This document shows, one piece after another, positions 23,373 to 31,957 of a DNA stretch of 64,000 bases. The stretch spans positions 980,828-1,044,827 of the forward strand of contig NZ_SGXF01000001.1 in the NCBI RefSeq assembly GCF_004216775.1. Reading direction: 5' to 3'. This stretch comes from Cuneatibacter caecimuris (GTDB taxonomy: Bacteria; Bacillota; Clostridia; Lachnospirales; Lachnospiraceae). Position 1 is the stretch's first letter. Each line of letters starts with the position of its first letter. A model generated the notes under the pieces. That model had not been told where the DNA came from, ran no database searches, and worked only from the letters and a program-made list of their open reading frames with translations. A program made the position numbers and the translations under genes.

Positions 23373-23708
23373 GGCACAACTTACATAAAGCCTTTGCTTC
23401 AAATTGTTACATCAAACTTTATCTCGATTCCTTCCAGTATCCACTCACGGCATTAAAATATACAACTATTGTTTACGTGTTTTATGTTTCATGTTCTTCC
23501 TCAAACACCATATTTCTTTTCTGAAGCTAATACACGATTACACTTATTCCAATTCTCATAAATCAGGCTGACGATCAGGACCTTACTCTTGACATAACTC
23601 ACGATACATAATTTCATCCAAAGCACTTTTCAGTGCAGCAACAAATGAACCCATTCTATCACCACTTCAGTTTTGTTATCTTCAAAGCTTCTTTTATACT
23701 GCCAAACA
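23373..23708. other. Intergenic region without a supported gene
   Basis: About 335 AT-rich bp between the fic operators and ilvN. Only a tiny minus-strand frame (MGSFVAALKSALDEIMYREL) stands out near 23580-23660. It has no clear SD and may be a relic. No terminator with a good T run was recognised. Confidence 0.4.
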
Positions 23709-24209
23709 TTATCTTTCGCAGATGCTGACAGCCTCCACCGCAACGCTTCCCCCTCTCACAATCTCAATTCTGTTAATAAATTTTCTCTTTAACAAAGCAA
23801 TTATATCGTTATTCCTGTTTTCTGTCTGGGTACATTCCAGCAGAACGGCTGTAGTGTCATAGTCAATAACCGAAACCCCATATACATTTGAAATTCTGAA
23901 CAGTTCCGCGACATCTTCCTCCGAGCGGCAATTCACTTTCACAAACAGGATTTCTTTCATGTGGATAGGCGTATCCGTGTAATCTACCACCTTAATTACT
24001 TCTATACTCCTGTTCAACTGTTTCTTAATCTGTTCAAAGGTCTTATCATCGCTGGTCAGGCCAATCGTCATCCGCGATATGGCACTGTCCTCGGTAGTTC
24101 CAACCGTCAGGCTGTCCAGGTTATAAGATTTTCCAGAAAACAAGCCTGCGATACGGGCAAGCACGCCGATTTCATTTTCTACAAATAAACATATCCATCT
24201 TTTTTTCAT
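23709..24209 (-). CDS. ilvN: Acetolactate synthase small (regulatory) subunit
   Basis: 166 residues, the usual size. An ACT domain lies at residues 3-78: WICLFVENEIGVLARIAGLF is the valine-binding loop region and YNLDSLTVGTTED follows. The C-terminal ALS_ss domain contains KEILFVKVNC and GVSVIDYDTTAVLLECTQTE. It confers feedback inhibition by valine on the catalytic subunit. Its start overlaps the ilvB stop (ATGA), so synthesis of the two subunits is coupled. Confidence 0.93.
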   Translation of the reverse strand: MKKRWICLFVENEIGVLARIAGLFSGKSYNLDSLTVGTTEDSAISRMTIGLTSDDKTFEQIKKQLNRSIEVIKVVDYTDTPIHMKEILFVKVNCRSEEDVAELFRISNVYGVSVIDYDTTAVLLECTQTENRNNDIIALLKRKFINRIEIVRGGSVAVEAVSICER

Positions 24210-25942
24210 TCTCTGTCTTCTCCCCTTTCCAAAATCATATCGCTCAGAGCATTCCCCGGCGGAACAATAGGCATGACATTCATCTCCCTGTCTATGATGA
24301 ACTCAATCACCGTAGGAACTTTGGTATTCTGTTTTGCAATCTCAAATGCTGCTTTTATATCCTCAGGCCTGGAAACGCGGATGCCTTTCGCTCCATAACT
24401 GTCTGCCAGTCGGATAAAATCAGGCGTATATTCGGGACAGCCGCTATTCGGTTTGCTGCATCCCAGCCCGCAGCTCCTGCGGAATCTCATACAGGTACTG
24501 GAATAATGCCTGTCATAAAACATTTCCTGCCATTGCCGCACATTCCCCAAATACCCGTTATTTAAAATGCAGATTATAATAGGAAGTTCATAAACAACCG
24601 CCGTTGCCAGTTCCTGGATGTTCATTTGTATGCCGCCGTCGCCTGTGATCACAATAACATCTTTCTGTGGATTGCCGAGTTTTGCCCCGATCGCCGCAGG
24701 AAAACCATATCCCATTGTGCCTAATCCGCCAGAGGTCAGCATTTGCTTCTTATCGTCAACCTCAAGAAATTGTGTTGTCCATAGCTGGTTTTGCCCTACG
24801 TCAGTGGTGATTACTGCATCCGTAAAAAGTCCGTTAACAACATCTAACACCTTTTTCGGCGTTAAACCATCTTCTCCCATCGTGAGAGGATATTCTTCTT
24901 TCCATCGGCGGACTTGTGTTACCCAATCTAAAACAGAAAGTGGTTTTGCCTTTTCAAGCAATACACTAATTGCTTTTTTTGCGTCAGCCACGACAGGTAC
25001 ATCTACCACAATATTCCGGGAAATAGATGCGGCATCAATATCAATGTGGATTATTTTAGCATTAGCTGCAAACGTTTCAATCTTACCCGTGATCCTGTCA
25101 TTAAATCTTGTGCCTATAGAAAACAGGACATCGCAGCTGCTGATTGCAGAATTAGCCGCATAGCTTCCGTGAATGCCAATGTTTCCAATATATAAATCAT
25201 GAGAGGTGGGAACCGCTCCTTTCCCCATAATAGTCGTAATAACTGGAACGCCCGTCAATTCTGCCAGCTGTGTCATTTCTTTATTAGCATGGGCGATATT
25301 GACTCCGCCGCCCACCAAAAAAACAGGCTTACGGGCATGATTTAATATATCTATCGCCCTGTTTATCTGCCCGGTATGTACGGTGGTATTAGGTTTATAG
25401 CTTCTGATGGATATTTCTTTCGGATATAAACCACTGCCAGAAGCTTTCTGAATATCCTTTGGTAAATCTACAACAACAACCCCCGGCTTTCCTGTTCGGG
25501 CAATATAAAAAGCCTTTTTAATCGTTTCCGCTAAGTCCTCCCTTTTCCTCACTGTTACTGCATACTTACATATACTTCTGGTAATCCCAACAATATCCAC
25601 TTCCTGAAAAGCATCATTCCCAATTAAATGTACCGGCACCTGTCCCGTAAAGCATACCAGAGGGACACTATCATAATTTGCAGTGGCAATCCCAGTAACA
25701 AGATTAGTCGCTCCCGGCCCGCTTGTCACAAGACATACGCCTACTTTTCCCGTAGAACGTGCATACCCATCCGCAGCATGTACTAATCCCTGCTCATGAC
25801 GGGGTAAAATAACATCTATTTCTTTCTCCCCATAAAGGGCGTCGAATAAATCTATGGCCTGCCCGCCTGGATACGCAAACAGCGTCGTTACATTTTCTTC
25901 TTTTAAAGCTTTCACAAATAATTCTGCACCTGTGATTTCCAT
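24206..25942 (-). CDS. ilvB: Acetolactate synthase large (catalytic) subunit
   Basis: 578 residues, full length. It has the TPP enzyme order: N-terminal PYR domain with the catalytic Glu in PRHEQGLVHAADGYARSTG (about residue 49), the central FAD/transhydrogenase-like domain, and the C-terminal PP domain with ITGDGGIQMNIQELATA near 435 as the TPP-Mg motif. It condenses pyruvate with pyruvate or 2-oxobutyrate in branched-chain amino acid synthesis. A short Cys-rich insert (CMRFRRSCGLGCSKPNSGC, near residue 488) is unusual for IlvB. No T-box leader fits in the 84-nt gap upstream; a TetR gene precedes it. Confidence 0.93.
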   Translation of the reverse strand: MEITGAELFVKALKEENVTTLFAYPGGQAIDLFDALYGEKEIDVILPRHEQGLVHAADGYARSTGKVGVCLVTSGPGATNLVTGIATANYDSVPLVCFTGQVPVHLIGNDAFQEVDIVGITRSICKYAVTVRKREDLAETIKKAFYIARTGKPGVVVVDLPKDIQKASGSGLYPKEISIRSYKPNTTVHTGQINRAIDILNHARKPVFLVGGGVNIAHANKEMTQLAELTGVPVITTIMGKGAVPTSHDLYIGNIGIHGSYAANSAISSCDVLFSIGTRFNDRITGKIETFAANAKIIHIDIDAASISRNIVVDVPVVADAKKAISVLLEKAKPLSVLDWVTQVRRWKEEYPLTMGEDGLTPKKVLDVVNGLFTDAVITTDVGQNQLWTTQFLEVDDKKQMLTSGGLGTMGYGFPAAIGAKLGNPQKDVIVITGDGGIQMNIQELATAVVYELPIIICILNNGYLGNVRQWQEMFYDRHYSSTCMRFRRSCGLGCSKPNSGCPEYTPDFIRLADSYGAKGIRVSRPEDIKAAFEIAKQNTKVPTVIEFIIDREMNVMPIVPPGNALSDMILERGEDRE

Positions 25943-25962
25943 AAAATCCTCCTCCCACCAAA

Positions 25963-25983
25963 CATGCGTGCACTTGCTTGCAT
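25963..25983. promoter_or_regulatory. Candidate TetR half-site upstream of ilvB
   Basis: The sequence read on the minus strand (ATGCAAGCAAGTGCACGCAT) shares GCAAGTG-x-AC with the stronger palindrome before tetR (26611-26631). It suggests that the TetR protein controls ilvBN. Confidence 0.35.
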
Positions 25984-26026
25984 TAGATCTGTTTTTTTGG
26001 CGCCGCCATAGGCAGCGCCGATTCCT

Positions 26027-26599
26027 CTATTCTAACCCCTGTATAAACATTTTTACACTGCTTTTTATGTATGTATCCTTCTCCACCTGCGATAGTTCCT
26101 TCCCGAAAGATGCGCTTAAAAATGTGTATCCGAATGCGGCAGAAAAAACAGTCATTGCCAAAGCGTCAAAATCCGCTTTGGGTATCTTTCCCCGTTCATA
26201 CATTTTTTTAAGGTACTCTGTAAAAGACGCCAGAAACGCCTGCGGTACCTTCATAATAAAGGAAGCCGTATCCTCATATATCTGCGGAGCGCGCAGGCCA
26301 ATCGAAAGATTTACAAAATCCGGCGTCATCCGGTCCATGTATGCCCGCAGAAACATTTCAAGATCTGATTGTAACTCCCATTTGACATTTTGAAAAATCT
26401 CCGGTGTGATATTGGCCCGCCACTCTGCCTGGTTAACTCCCTGCAAAACAATATCTTTCTTATTTTGGAATTTTCGAAACAGAGTACATTCATTTACGCC
26501 CGCCACCCTAGCAATCTCTTTTGTAGTGGTAGCAACATATCCTTTATCCCTGATCAGCAGCATTGCCGCATCCACTATTTTCTGGCTTGTATCATCCAA
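26027..26599 (-). CDS. TetR/AcrR-family regulator
   Basis: 190 residues from a TTG at 26599. This start is preferred to the ATG at 26617 because an almost perfect SD (GGAGGTGAT) lies inside that longer frame, 7 nt before the TTG. The HTH is at the N-terminus: KIVDAAMLLIRDKGYVATTT, then EIARVAGVNECTLFRKFQNK. The rest is the helical ligand-binding domain. It lies upstream of ilvB on the same strand with an 84-nt gap. A palindrome overlaps its own 5' end and a related half-site precedes ilvB. Confidence 0.88.
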   Translation of the reverse strand: MDDTSQKIVDAAMLLIRDKGYVATTTKEIARVAGVNECTLFRKFQNKKDIVLQGVNQAEWRANITPEIFQNVKWELQSDLEMFLRAYMDRMTPDFVNLSIGLRAPQIYEDTASFIMKVPQAFLASFTEYLKKMYERGKIPKADFDALAMTVFSAAFGYTFLSASFGKELSQVEKDTYIKSSVKMFIQGLE

Positions 26600-26610
26600 G
26601 TTATCACCTC

Positions 26611-26631
26611 CATGCAAGTGAACACTTTCAT
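26611..26631. promoter_or_regulatory. Palindrome before tetR
   Basis: AAGTG-AA-CACTT, extended as ATGCAAGTGAACACTTTCAT, lies just upstream of the SD of the TetR gene. It is well placed for autorepression. Confidence 0.5.
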
Positions 26632-26705
26632 TATACCAAAAAAGAGATTTGAAGTCAACTGCAGCGGCATATCGCTATCCAACCCGTATCCAATTTTGGC
26701 AAGAA

Positions 26706-26748
26706 AAAACGCTACAAAGCTTATAAACTCTAGCTTTATAGCGATTTT
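26706..26748 (-). terminator. Terminator of guaA
   Basis: On the minus strand AAAATCGCTATAAAGC pairs with GCTTTGTAGCGTTTT and runs into T6. It closely resembles the vanZ terminator at 17563. Confidence 0.8.
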
Positions 26749-26753
26749 CCTAT

Positions 26754-28292
26754 TTACTCAAACTCAATCGTAGCCGGAGGCTTCCCAGTACAATCATAAA
26801 ACACCCTGTTCACGCCCTTAACCTCATTCACAATCCGGTTGGTAACCTTATGCAGCACATCCCAGGGAATTTCCGCAGCCTCCGCGGTCATGAAGTCGCT
26901 GGTCATCACGGCCCGCAGAACCACAGCATAATCATAAGTTCTCTCGTCCCCCATAACACCCACAGACCGCATATTCGACAGCGCCGCAAAATACTGGCCC
27001 AGACCTTCAATTCCCGCTTTGGCAATCTCCTCCCGGTAGATAGCGTCCGCGTCCTGAACAATGCGCACCTTCTCCGCAGTCACCTCGCCGATAATCCGGA
27101 TTCCCAGGCCGGGGCCGGGGAAAGGCTGCCGGCTCACAAGATATTCCGGAATGCCCAGTTCACGCCCCGCCGCACGCACCTCATCCTTGAACAGCAGACG
27201 CAAAGGCTCAACAATTTCCTTAAAATCCACATAATCAGGCAGGCCTCCCACATTGTGGTGGCTCTTGATCACAGCAGATTTGCCCAGACCGGATTCAATC
27301 ACATCCGGATAGATGGTGCCCTGCACTAAGAAATCCACTGCCCCGATTTTTTTTGCCTCTTCTTCGAATACCCGGATAAACTCTTCGCCGATAATTTTCC
27401 GCTTTTCTTCCGGCTCTGTCACGCCTTTGAGCTTTTCATAGTAACGTTCCTGTGCATTGACGCGGATAAAATTCAGTTCATAAGGACCGTTGGGGCCGAA
27501 TACTGCCTCTACTTCATCCCCTTCGTTCTTGCGCAGCAGGCCATGGTCCACAAACACACAGGTCAGCTGTCTGCCCACCGCCTTGGAGAGCAAAACCGCA
27601 GCTACTGAGGAATCCACGCCGCCGGACAGGGCGCAGAGGACCTTGCCGGAACCTATTTTCTCCCGCATTGCCTGAATAGCGCTTTCCACAAAAGAATCCA
27701 TCTTCCAGTCCCCGCTGCAGCCGCAGACATTGTATACAAAATTAGAAAGCATCTGCTTCCCGTCTTTGGTGTGCAGCACTTCAGGATGAAATTGGGTCGC
27801 ATACAGCTTCCTGGATTCGCATTCCATAGCGGCTACCGGGCATACCGGCGAATATCCGGTAATGCGGAATCCTTCCGGGGCTGCCGCAATATAATCTGTA
27901 TGGCTCATCCAGCAGACTGTTTTTGAGGAAATCCCCTGAAAGAGTTTGGAGGAAACATCCACCTCCACCTCTGTATGGCCGTATTCACTGACTGGCGCTG
28001 TTTCCACACGGCCTCCCAGCAGATGCGCCATCAGCTGAGATCCATAACAGATCCCAAGAACAGGAATACCCAGCTCAAAAATTTCAGGGCTGATGGTAGG
28101 AGAATCTTCTTTATATACACTGGCCGGGCCGCCGGTGAAAATAATCCCCCTGGGATTTCTTTCCCGGATCTCATCCAGACTTGTTGTGTGAGGCAGTACC
28201 TCACAGTATACGCTGCACTCTCTGACCCGGCGGGCAATCAACTGATTATACTGTCCGCCAAAGTCCAAAACTATCACCATTTCTCTGTTCAA
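26754..28292 (-). CDS. guaA: GMP synthase (glutamine-hydrolysing)
   Basis: 512 residues from the TTG at 28292, favoured by AGGAGG 8 nt upstream; the ATG at 28280 is the alternative. The class I GATase domain is intact: the catalytic Cys is in VLGICYGSQ near residue 80 and the His-Glu pair is in QFHPEVLHT near 168. The ATP-pyrophosphatase part has [27 protein letters not shown] and [12 protein letters not shown], ending [10 protein letters not shown]. It makes GMP from XMP. It is clustered with purA, purB and purC. Its paralogue at 10619 lacks the glutaminase site. Confidence 0.95.
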   Translation of the reverse strand: MNREMVIVLDFGGQYNQLIARRVRECSVYCEVLPHTTSLDEIRERNPRGIIFTGGPASVYKEDSPTISPEIFELGIPVLGICYGSQLMAHLLGGRVETAPVSEYGHTEVEVDVSSKLFQGISSKTVCWMSHTDYIAAAPEGFRITGYSPVCPVAAMECESRKLYATQFHPEVLHTKDGKQMLSNFVYNVCGCSGDWKMDSFVESAIQAMREKIGSGKVLCALSGGVDSSVAAVLLSKAVGRQLTCVFVDHGLLRKNEGDEVEAVFGPNGPYELNFIRVNAQERYYEKLKGVTEPEEKRKIIGEEFIRVFEEEAKKIGAVDFLVQGTIYPDVIESGLGKSAVIKSHHNVGGLPDYVDFKEIVEPLRLLFKDEVRAAGRELGIPEYLVSRQPFPGPGLGIRIIGEVTAEKVRIVQDADAIYREEIAKAGIEGLGQYFAALSNMRSVGVMGDERTYDYAVVLRAVMTSDFMTAEAAEIPWDVLHKVTNRIVNEVKGVNRVFYDCTGKPPATIEFE

Positions 28293-28371
28293 AGGAATCT
28301 CCTCCTGCAATCTAGTCTTCTAACCGTTTCTGCCGCTGCCCGTTCCCGGCGGGCCTGCTGCTTCTTAATTA

Positions 28372-29649
28372 TTATGAGCGTCTGATGATCTCATGGCGTT
28401 CCGGACCGTTGGAAACCATAGTAACCGGCACGCCCAGTTCTTCCTCAATCGTTTCAATGTACCTCCGGCAGTTCTCCGGAAGGTCCTCATATTTCTTTAT
28501 TCCCCGGATATCGCATTTCCAGCCGGGCAGAACTTTCCAGACCGGCTTTGCTTTTTCCAGCCTCACCGTCACAGGGAAATCCTTTGTCACTTGACCGTCA
28601 ATTTCATACCCCACGCAGATGGGCAGTTCGTCCAGATAGCCCAGCACGTCCAATACGGTCAGAGCCACTTCCGTAGCGCCCTGGATGCGGCAGCCGTAGC
28701 GGCTGGCAACCGCGTCGAACCAGCCCACTCTCCTGGGGCGGCCTGTCGTAGCCCCGAACTCTCCTTTATCCCCGCCGCGCCTGCGCAGTTCTTCCGCCTC
28801 TTCACCGAAAATTTCACTGACAAACGCTCCCGCACCCACCGCGCTGGAGTACGCTTTCACCACTGTCGTGATATTCGTGATTTCATAGGGCGGTATGCCC
28901 GCGCCGATCGCGCCGTAAGCGGCCAGAGTGGAAGAAGAAGTCACCATGGGGTAAATCCCATGATCTGGATCTTTCAAGGATCCCAGCTGGCCTTCCAGCA
29001 GGACCTTCTTCCCCTCCTTCAAAGCCTGATACAGGTAAGCGGAAACATCGCATACATAAGGAGCCACCATTTCCCGGTAGGAATGCAAGGTATCCAGCAA
29101 TTCTACCGGATTGATGGCAGGCTTATGATATAAATGCTCCAGCATAATATTTTTCATTTCGCAAACCCGGTACACTTTATCCCGAAGCACGTCTTCCTCA
29201 AACAGCTCGCTGACCTGGAAACCAATCTTCGCATACTTATCGGAATAGAAAGGAGCAATACCGGATTTTGTGGAGCCAAAGGATTTTCCTCCCAAACGCT
29301 CTTCTTCATATTTATCAAAATCCACATGGTAAGGCATCAGGATCTGGGCGCGGTCGGATACCAGAATTTTCGGAGCCGGAACTCCCTGATCCGTCAGTGA
29401 TTTCACTTCATTGAACAGATAGGGAATATTCAAAGCCACACCATTGCCGATAATGCTGGTGGTATGACGGTAAAACACACCGGACGGCAGCAAATGCAGT
29501 GCAAATCTGCCATAATCATTGATAATAGTGTGTCCGGCATTGCTGCCTCCCTGGAACCGTACAATAATATCAGATTCTTCCGCCAGCATATCTGTTATTT
29601 TGCCTTTTCCTTCGTCACCCCAGTTGGCGCCTACGATTGCTCTTACCAT
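28372..29649 (-). CDS. purA: Adenylosuccinate synthase
   Basis: 425 residues, full length. The GTP-binding start VRAIVGANWGDEGKGKITDM with the GDEGKGK P-loop, then RFQGGSNAGHTI with the catalytic His, TTGRPRRVGWFDAVA and the C-terminal KYEDLPENCRRYIETIE are all present. It joins IMP and aspartate with GTP hydrolysis, the first step to AMP. SD GGAGG precedes the ATG. It lies just upstream of guaA on the same strand (79-nt gap), so the two branches from IMP may be transcribed together. Confidence 0.95.
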   Translation of the reverse strand: MVRAIVGANWGDEGKGKITDMLAEESDIIVRFQGGSNAGHTIINDYGRFALHLLPSGVFYRHTTSIIGNGVALNIPYLFNEVKSLTDQGVPAPKILVSDRAQILMPYHVDFDKYEEERLGGKSFGSTKSGIAPFYSDKYAKIGFQVSELFEEDVLRDKVYRVCEMKNIMLEHLYHKPAINPVELLDTLHSYREMVAPYVCDVSAYLYQALKEGKKVLLEGQLGSLKDPDHGIYPMVTSSSTLAAYGAIGAGIPPYEITNITTVVKAYSSAVGAGAFVSEIFGEEAEELRRRGGDKGEFGATTGRPRRVGWFDAVASRYGCRIQGATEVALTVLDVLGYLDELPICVGYEIDGQVTKDFPVTVRLEKAKPVWKVLPGWKCDIRGIKKYEDLPENCRRYIETIEEELGVPVTMVSNGPERHEIIRRS

Positions 29650-29830
29650 AGTTTGTCCTCCTGAAAATCATTTTAGGTGCTAAAACCTGCCTGCCGTTTC
29701 AGCATCAGCTCTCCTCCGCGCCCTGTCAGGCAGCTATTCTTCGCGCACGGGTTCCTGTCTCTGCAAAGCTTCTTATTAATTATAAAAAAACCATTTCTCA
29801 GTATAAAGGAAAATCTACTGAAAATCAACT

Positions 29831-29855
29831 GCAATCTATATTTTTTATAGATTGC
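29831..29855. promoter_or_regulatory. Perfect 10-bp inverted repeat upstream of purA
   Basis: GCAATCTATA and TATAGATTGC are separated by TTTTT in the 366-bp divergent gap between purA and an XRE gene. It could be an operator for either, or a short terminator; function not known. Confidence 0.45.
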
Positions 29856-29935
29856 CCCTTACCGGCAAAAAATAATTCATCGGTTTCTTCCTCGTGGCGA
29901 ATAATGTAACATTTTGTCACATTTTACGGAATATC

Positions 29936-29964
29936 TTTCAAAAAGTTTGTTTTGGGGTTATAAT
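29936..29964 (+). promoter_or_regulatory. Promoter of XRE gene at 30016
   Basis: TTTCAA (29936-29941), 17 nt, TATAAT (29959-29964), with the gene starting about 50 nt downstream behind AAAGGAG. Confidence 0.65.
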
Positions 29965-30015
29965 GATTAAAAATGATGGTTATTTTAACCTCTGGATTCC
30001 GAAAGGAGATATACT

Positions 30016-30387
30016 ATGCTGGATTCCCTGGCGAAACGCCTGAAACAGCTTCGAGTTCAATCCCAATATACTCAGGCCTATGTTGCTGACCGGTTAAATA
30101 TCAGCCGTGAAGCCTATTCTTTTTACGAAAACGGAAGGAGGCAGCCATCAGTGGAGATGCTGCTGATTCTGGCAGATTTTTATGGAGTCAGTGTGGACTA
30201 TATCCTGGGACGCACAGGCAATTCCTTCCCTTTCCACAAAATTCCTGAGGAATTCAATCAGCTGATGATGATGTACAGCGCCCTCAGCCTGCAGGATCAA
30301 AAGCTCGTACTGCGTATTATTAAACACCAGTATGAGCTTCTAAAAAAAAAGACGCCGCTGAAATGTGTGGATGTTACCTTTGAATAA
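30016..30387 (+). CDS. XRE-family regulator
   Basis: 123 residues. The HTH spans residues about 5-62: RLKQLRVQSQYTQAYVADR, then NISREAYSFYENGRRQPSVE, then LLILADFYGVSVDYILGR. The C-terminal 55 residues form a helical tail (EEFNQLMMMYSALSLQDQKL) like those of SinR- or phage-repressor-like proteins. It is divergent from purA, so it may act on the purine genes, but no direct evidence shows this. SD AAAGGAG precedes the ATG. Confidence 0.85.
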   Translation: MLDSLAKRLKQLRVQSQYTQAYVADRLNISREAYSFYENGRRQPSVEMLLILADFYGVSVDYILGRTGNSFPFHKIPEEFNQLMMMYSALSLQDQKLVLRIIKHQYELLKKKTPLKCVDVTFE

Positions 30388-30686
30388 CTCAGGACTGCTG
30401 CCGGCAGCCCGGCCTTTTATTCTGCGCCCTCCTTGTACGGGCGTGTCTACAGGAACTTTCATTTGTACTTTGAGAACGTTCTGCCTGAAGTGCTTCTAAA
30501 ACTCTTCTAATCCCAATGAAGCAGAAATTTTTATGAATGACAGTATAATGGGGGATTGCAAGCTGAAAAGAGCTAATGGGGTCAATGTTAGCAATAATAA
30601 ATGGACTGATAATCTATCCTTGGCAGTCCGTCTGTTTTGTTGTTACCAAAATGATTCATTTCTTTCCGAAATAGTCATATATAGTA

Positions 30687-30715
30687 TTGACATTATTTAC
30701 CAGTTCATATATACT
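30687..30715 (+). promoter_or_regulatory. Strong promoter with consensus -35
   Basis: TTGACA (30687-30692), 17 nt, TATACT (30710-30715). It is the best sigma-A promoter seen in the window, about 180 nt before the next gene. The ATATATAGTA just before and TATATACTAT at the -10 form inverted arms around it. Confidence 0.7.
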
Positions 30716-30791
30716 ATTTTTACCGAACATCAGTTTTGTCAGTGCCCTGATATTTTTATTTTTTTTATTATTTGTAGTGCTTGAAAAGCCA

Positions 30792-30817
30792 CTGTTTTAC
30801 GATTATCCGTAAAACAG
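30792..30817. promoter_or_regulatory. Perfect palindrome, candidate operator
   Basis: CTGTTTTACG and CGTAAAACAG are separated by 6 nt, 21 nt upstream of the second promoter's -35 and downstream of the first. A repressor here would control read-through and initiation of the XRE-ImmA pair. Confidence 0.6.
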
Positions 30818-30837
30818 GAAATTCCCGCAGCTTTCAC

Positions 30838-30866
30838 TTTACAACCGGAATCTTTTCCCTTATAAT
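30838..30866 (+). promoter_or_regulatory. Proximal promoter of the XRE-ImmA pair
   Basis: TTTACA (30838-30843), 17 nt, TATAAT (30861-30866), then AAAGGAG and the ATG at 30893. Confidence 0.65.
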
Positions 30867-30892
30867 AAAGAAAAAAGCAAAGGAGAGCAGTG

Positions 30893-31213
30893 ATGGAAAA
30901 AGCAAAAATATTGGAACGGTTGATAAAAGAAAGCGGATATTCCATCCGGTCATTTGCTTTGAAATGCGGAATACCGGAAAGTACGCTTTATACGATTCTG
31001 AAAAACGGAGTTGGCCGGGCCAGTGTCAATAACGTGGTGCTGGTCTGCCAGAATCTTGGAATCCGTGTGGAGGATCTGAACCAGATGGCGGAACAGGACA
31101 AGCAGTCCGTATCCTACGAGCAGATGGAAATTCTCATCGCCCGTAATGGAAAAAAACTGACCACAGAAGAGAGGATGCATCTGATTAAACTGCTGTCGGA
31201 AAATGAAAAATAA
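30893..31213 (+). CDS. XRE-family regulator paired with ImmA/IrrE protease
   Basis: 106 residues from the ATG at 30893 (GGAG 7 nt upstream). The HTH is at residues 5-65: LERLIKESGYSIRSFALKC, GIPESTLYTILKNGVGRASV and VVLVCQNLGIRVEDLNQM. A short tail with LTTEERMHLIKLLSENEK ends it. It lies 14 nt before an ImmA/IrrE-type metallopeptidase gene; in ImmR-ImmA and DdrO-IrrE pairs the peptidase cleaves the HTH repressor under stress. The palindrome at 30792 is a likely binding site. Role by analogy. Confidence 0.85.
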   Translation: MEKAKILERLIKESGYSIRSFALKCGIPESTLYTILKNGVGRASVNNVVLVCQNLGIRVEDLNQMAEQDKQSVSYEQMEILIARNGKKLTTEERMHLIKLLSENEK

Positions 31214-31227
31214 GGCAGTGATTCGCA

Positions 31228-31932
31228 TTGGATAAAAACTATATCCAGCAAAAAATATTAGAAGTATACCGGCATTGCGGCATACAGACTTTTCCGGTGG
31301 ATTGTTTTGAGATTTTGGAGCATTACCGCATCAGGCTGTTTTCATATCAGGAGCTTCGGGAAACCAATCCCATCCTGTACCGGGAGATCCTGCGTTTCAC
31401 AGAGGATGCCTGCCGTTATGGGAACTCCGTCTATTACAATGAGGCAGGCTGCAGCGGCAGGGTACGTTTTTCTTTGATGCACGAATTAGGACATATCCTG
31501 CTCGGCCATGACCGGGAAACTCCTGAGTTTGAAGCAGAAGCCAATTATTTTGCCAGCCATCTGCTGGCCCCCCGTATGGCTGTCCATTATGCCAGGTGCC
31601 AGACCGCCGCCAGCGTGGCCCGGCTGTTTCTGATCACCAGAGAGGCATCGGGTTATGTGCTGGAGGACTGCAGGCAATGGGAATGCCACGTTCATTTTCG
31701 CATGAATTCTGTTGACCGTGCTTTCTATCTGCATTTTTATAATGAACAGCATGGTGGGTTTGTGTTCAGCCATGAGAAGTGCCGCTGCTGCAATGCGGAT
31801 ATTTACAATCAGCCCCGGGTCAGCCTGTGCTTCGGCTGCTGGGAACGGCTGGCTCCATTAGAGAACTGTTCCCGGGAAGATCCTCTGTGTCCGGAGACCC
31901 GGATTATGGGATATTTCCGCAGCCATTGCTGA
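31228..31932 (+). CDS. ImmA/IrrE-family metallopeptidase with C-terminal zinc ribbon
   Basis: 234 residues from a TTG. The zinc motif is MHELGHILLGH near residue 85, followed by EAEANYFASHLLAP with the third ligand Glu, the mark of the ImmA/IrrE (DUF955) family. Residues 180-215 carry two Cys pairs (CRCCNADIY and CFGCWERL), a zinc-ribbon-like end that is not part of classic ImmA. It probably cleaves the XRE protein made by the gene 14 nt upstream. No phage or ICE genes are adjacent, so it may serve a chromosomal stress switch. Confidence 0.85.
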   Translation: MDKNYIQQKILEVYRHCGIQTFPVDCFEILEHYRIRLFSYQELRETNPILYREILRFTEDACRYGNSVYYNEAGCSGRVRFSLMHELGHILLGHDRETPEFEAEANYFASHLLAPRMAVHYARCQTAASVARLFLITREASGYVLEDCRQWECHVHFRMNSVDRAFYLHFYNEQHGGFVFSHEKCRCCNADIYNQPRVSLCFGCWERLAPLENCSREDPLCPETRIMGYFRSHC

Positions 31933-31957
31933 TATCCACCAATAGCGCTGTATTATA

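Larger units (their letters stand above)
30388..30892. other. Intergenic region with two promoters and operators
   Basis: No gene is supported here. It begins with a GC-rich hairpin (GCTGCCGGCAGC, 30397-30412 region) that may end the XRE unit, then about 270 AT-rich bp, then two good promoters and a perfect palindrome described separately. The transcript from the first promoter would have a leader of about 170 nt. Confidence 0.55.

Noticed and set aside
25943-26026. T-box or branched-chain leader before ilvB
   Set aside because: Only 84 nt separate ilvB from tetR, too short for a T-box, and no specifier or leader peptide pattern is seen.
29650-29760. Purine riboswitch before purA
   Set aside because: The leader is GC-rich with some pairing, but I see none of the conserved junction elements of purine or PRPP/guanidine-type aptamers.
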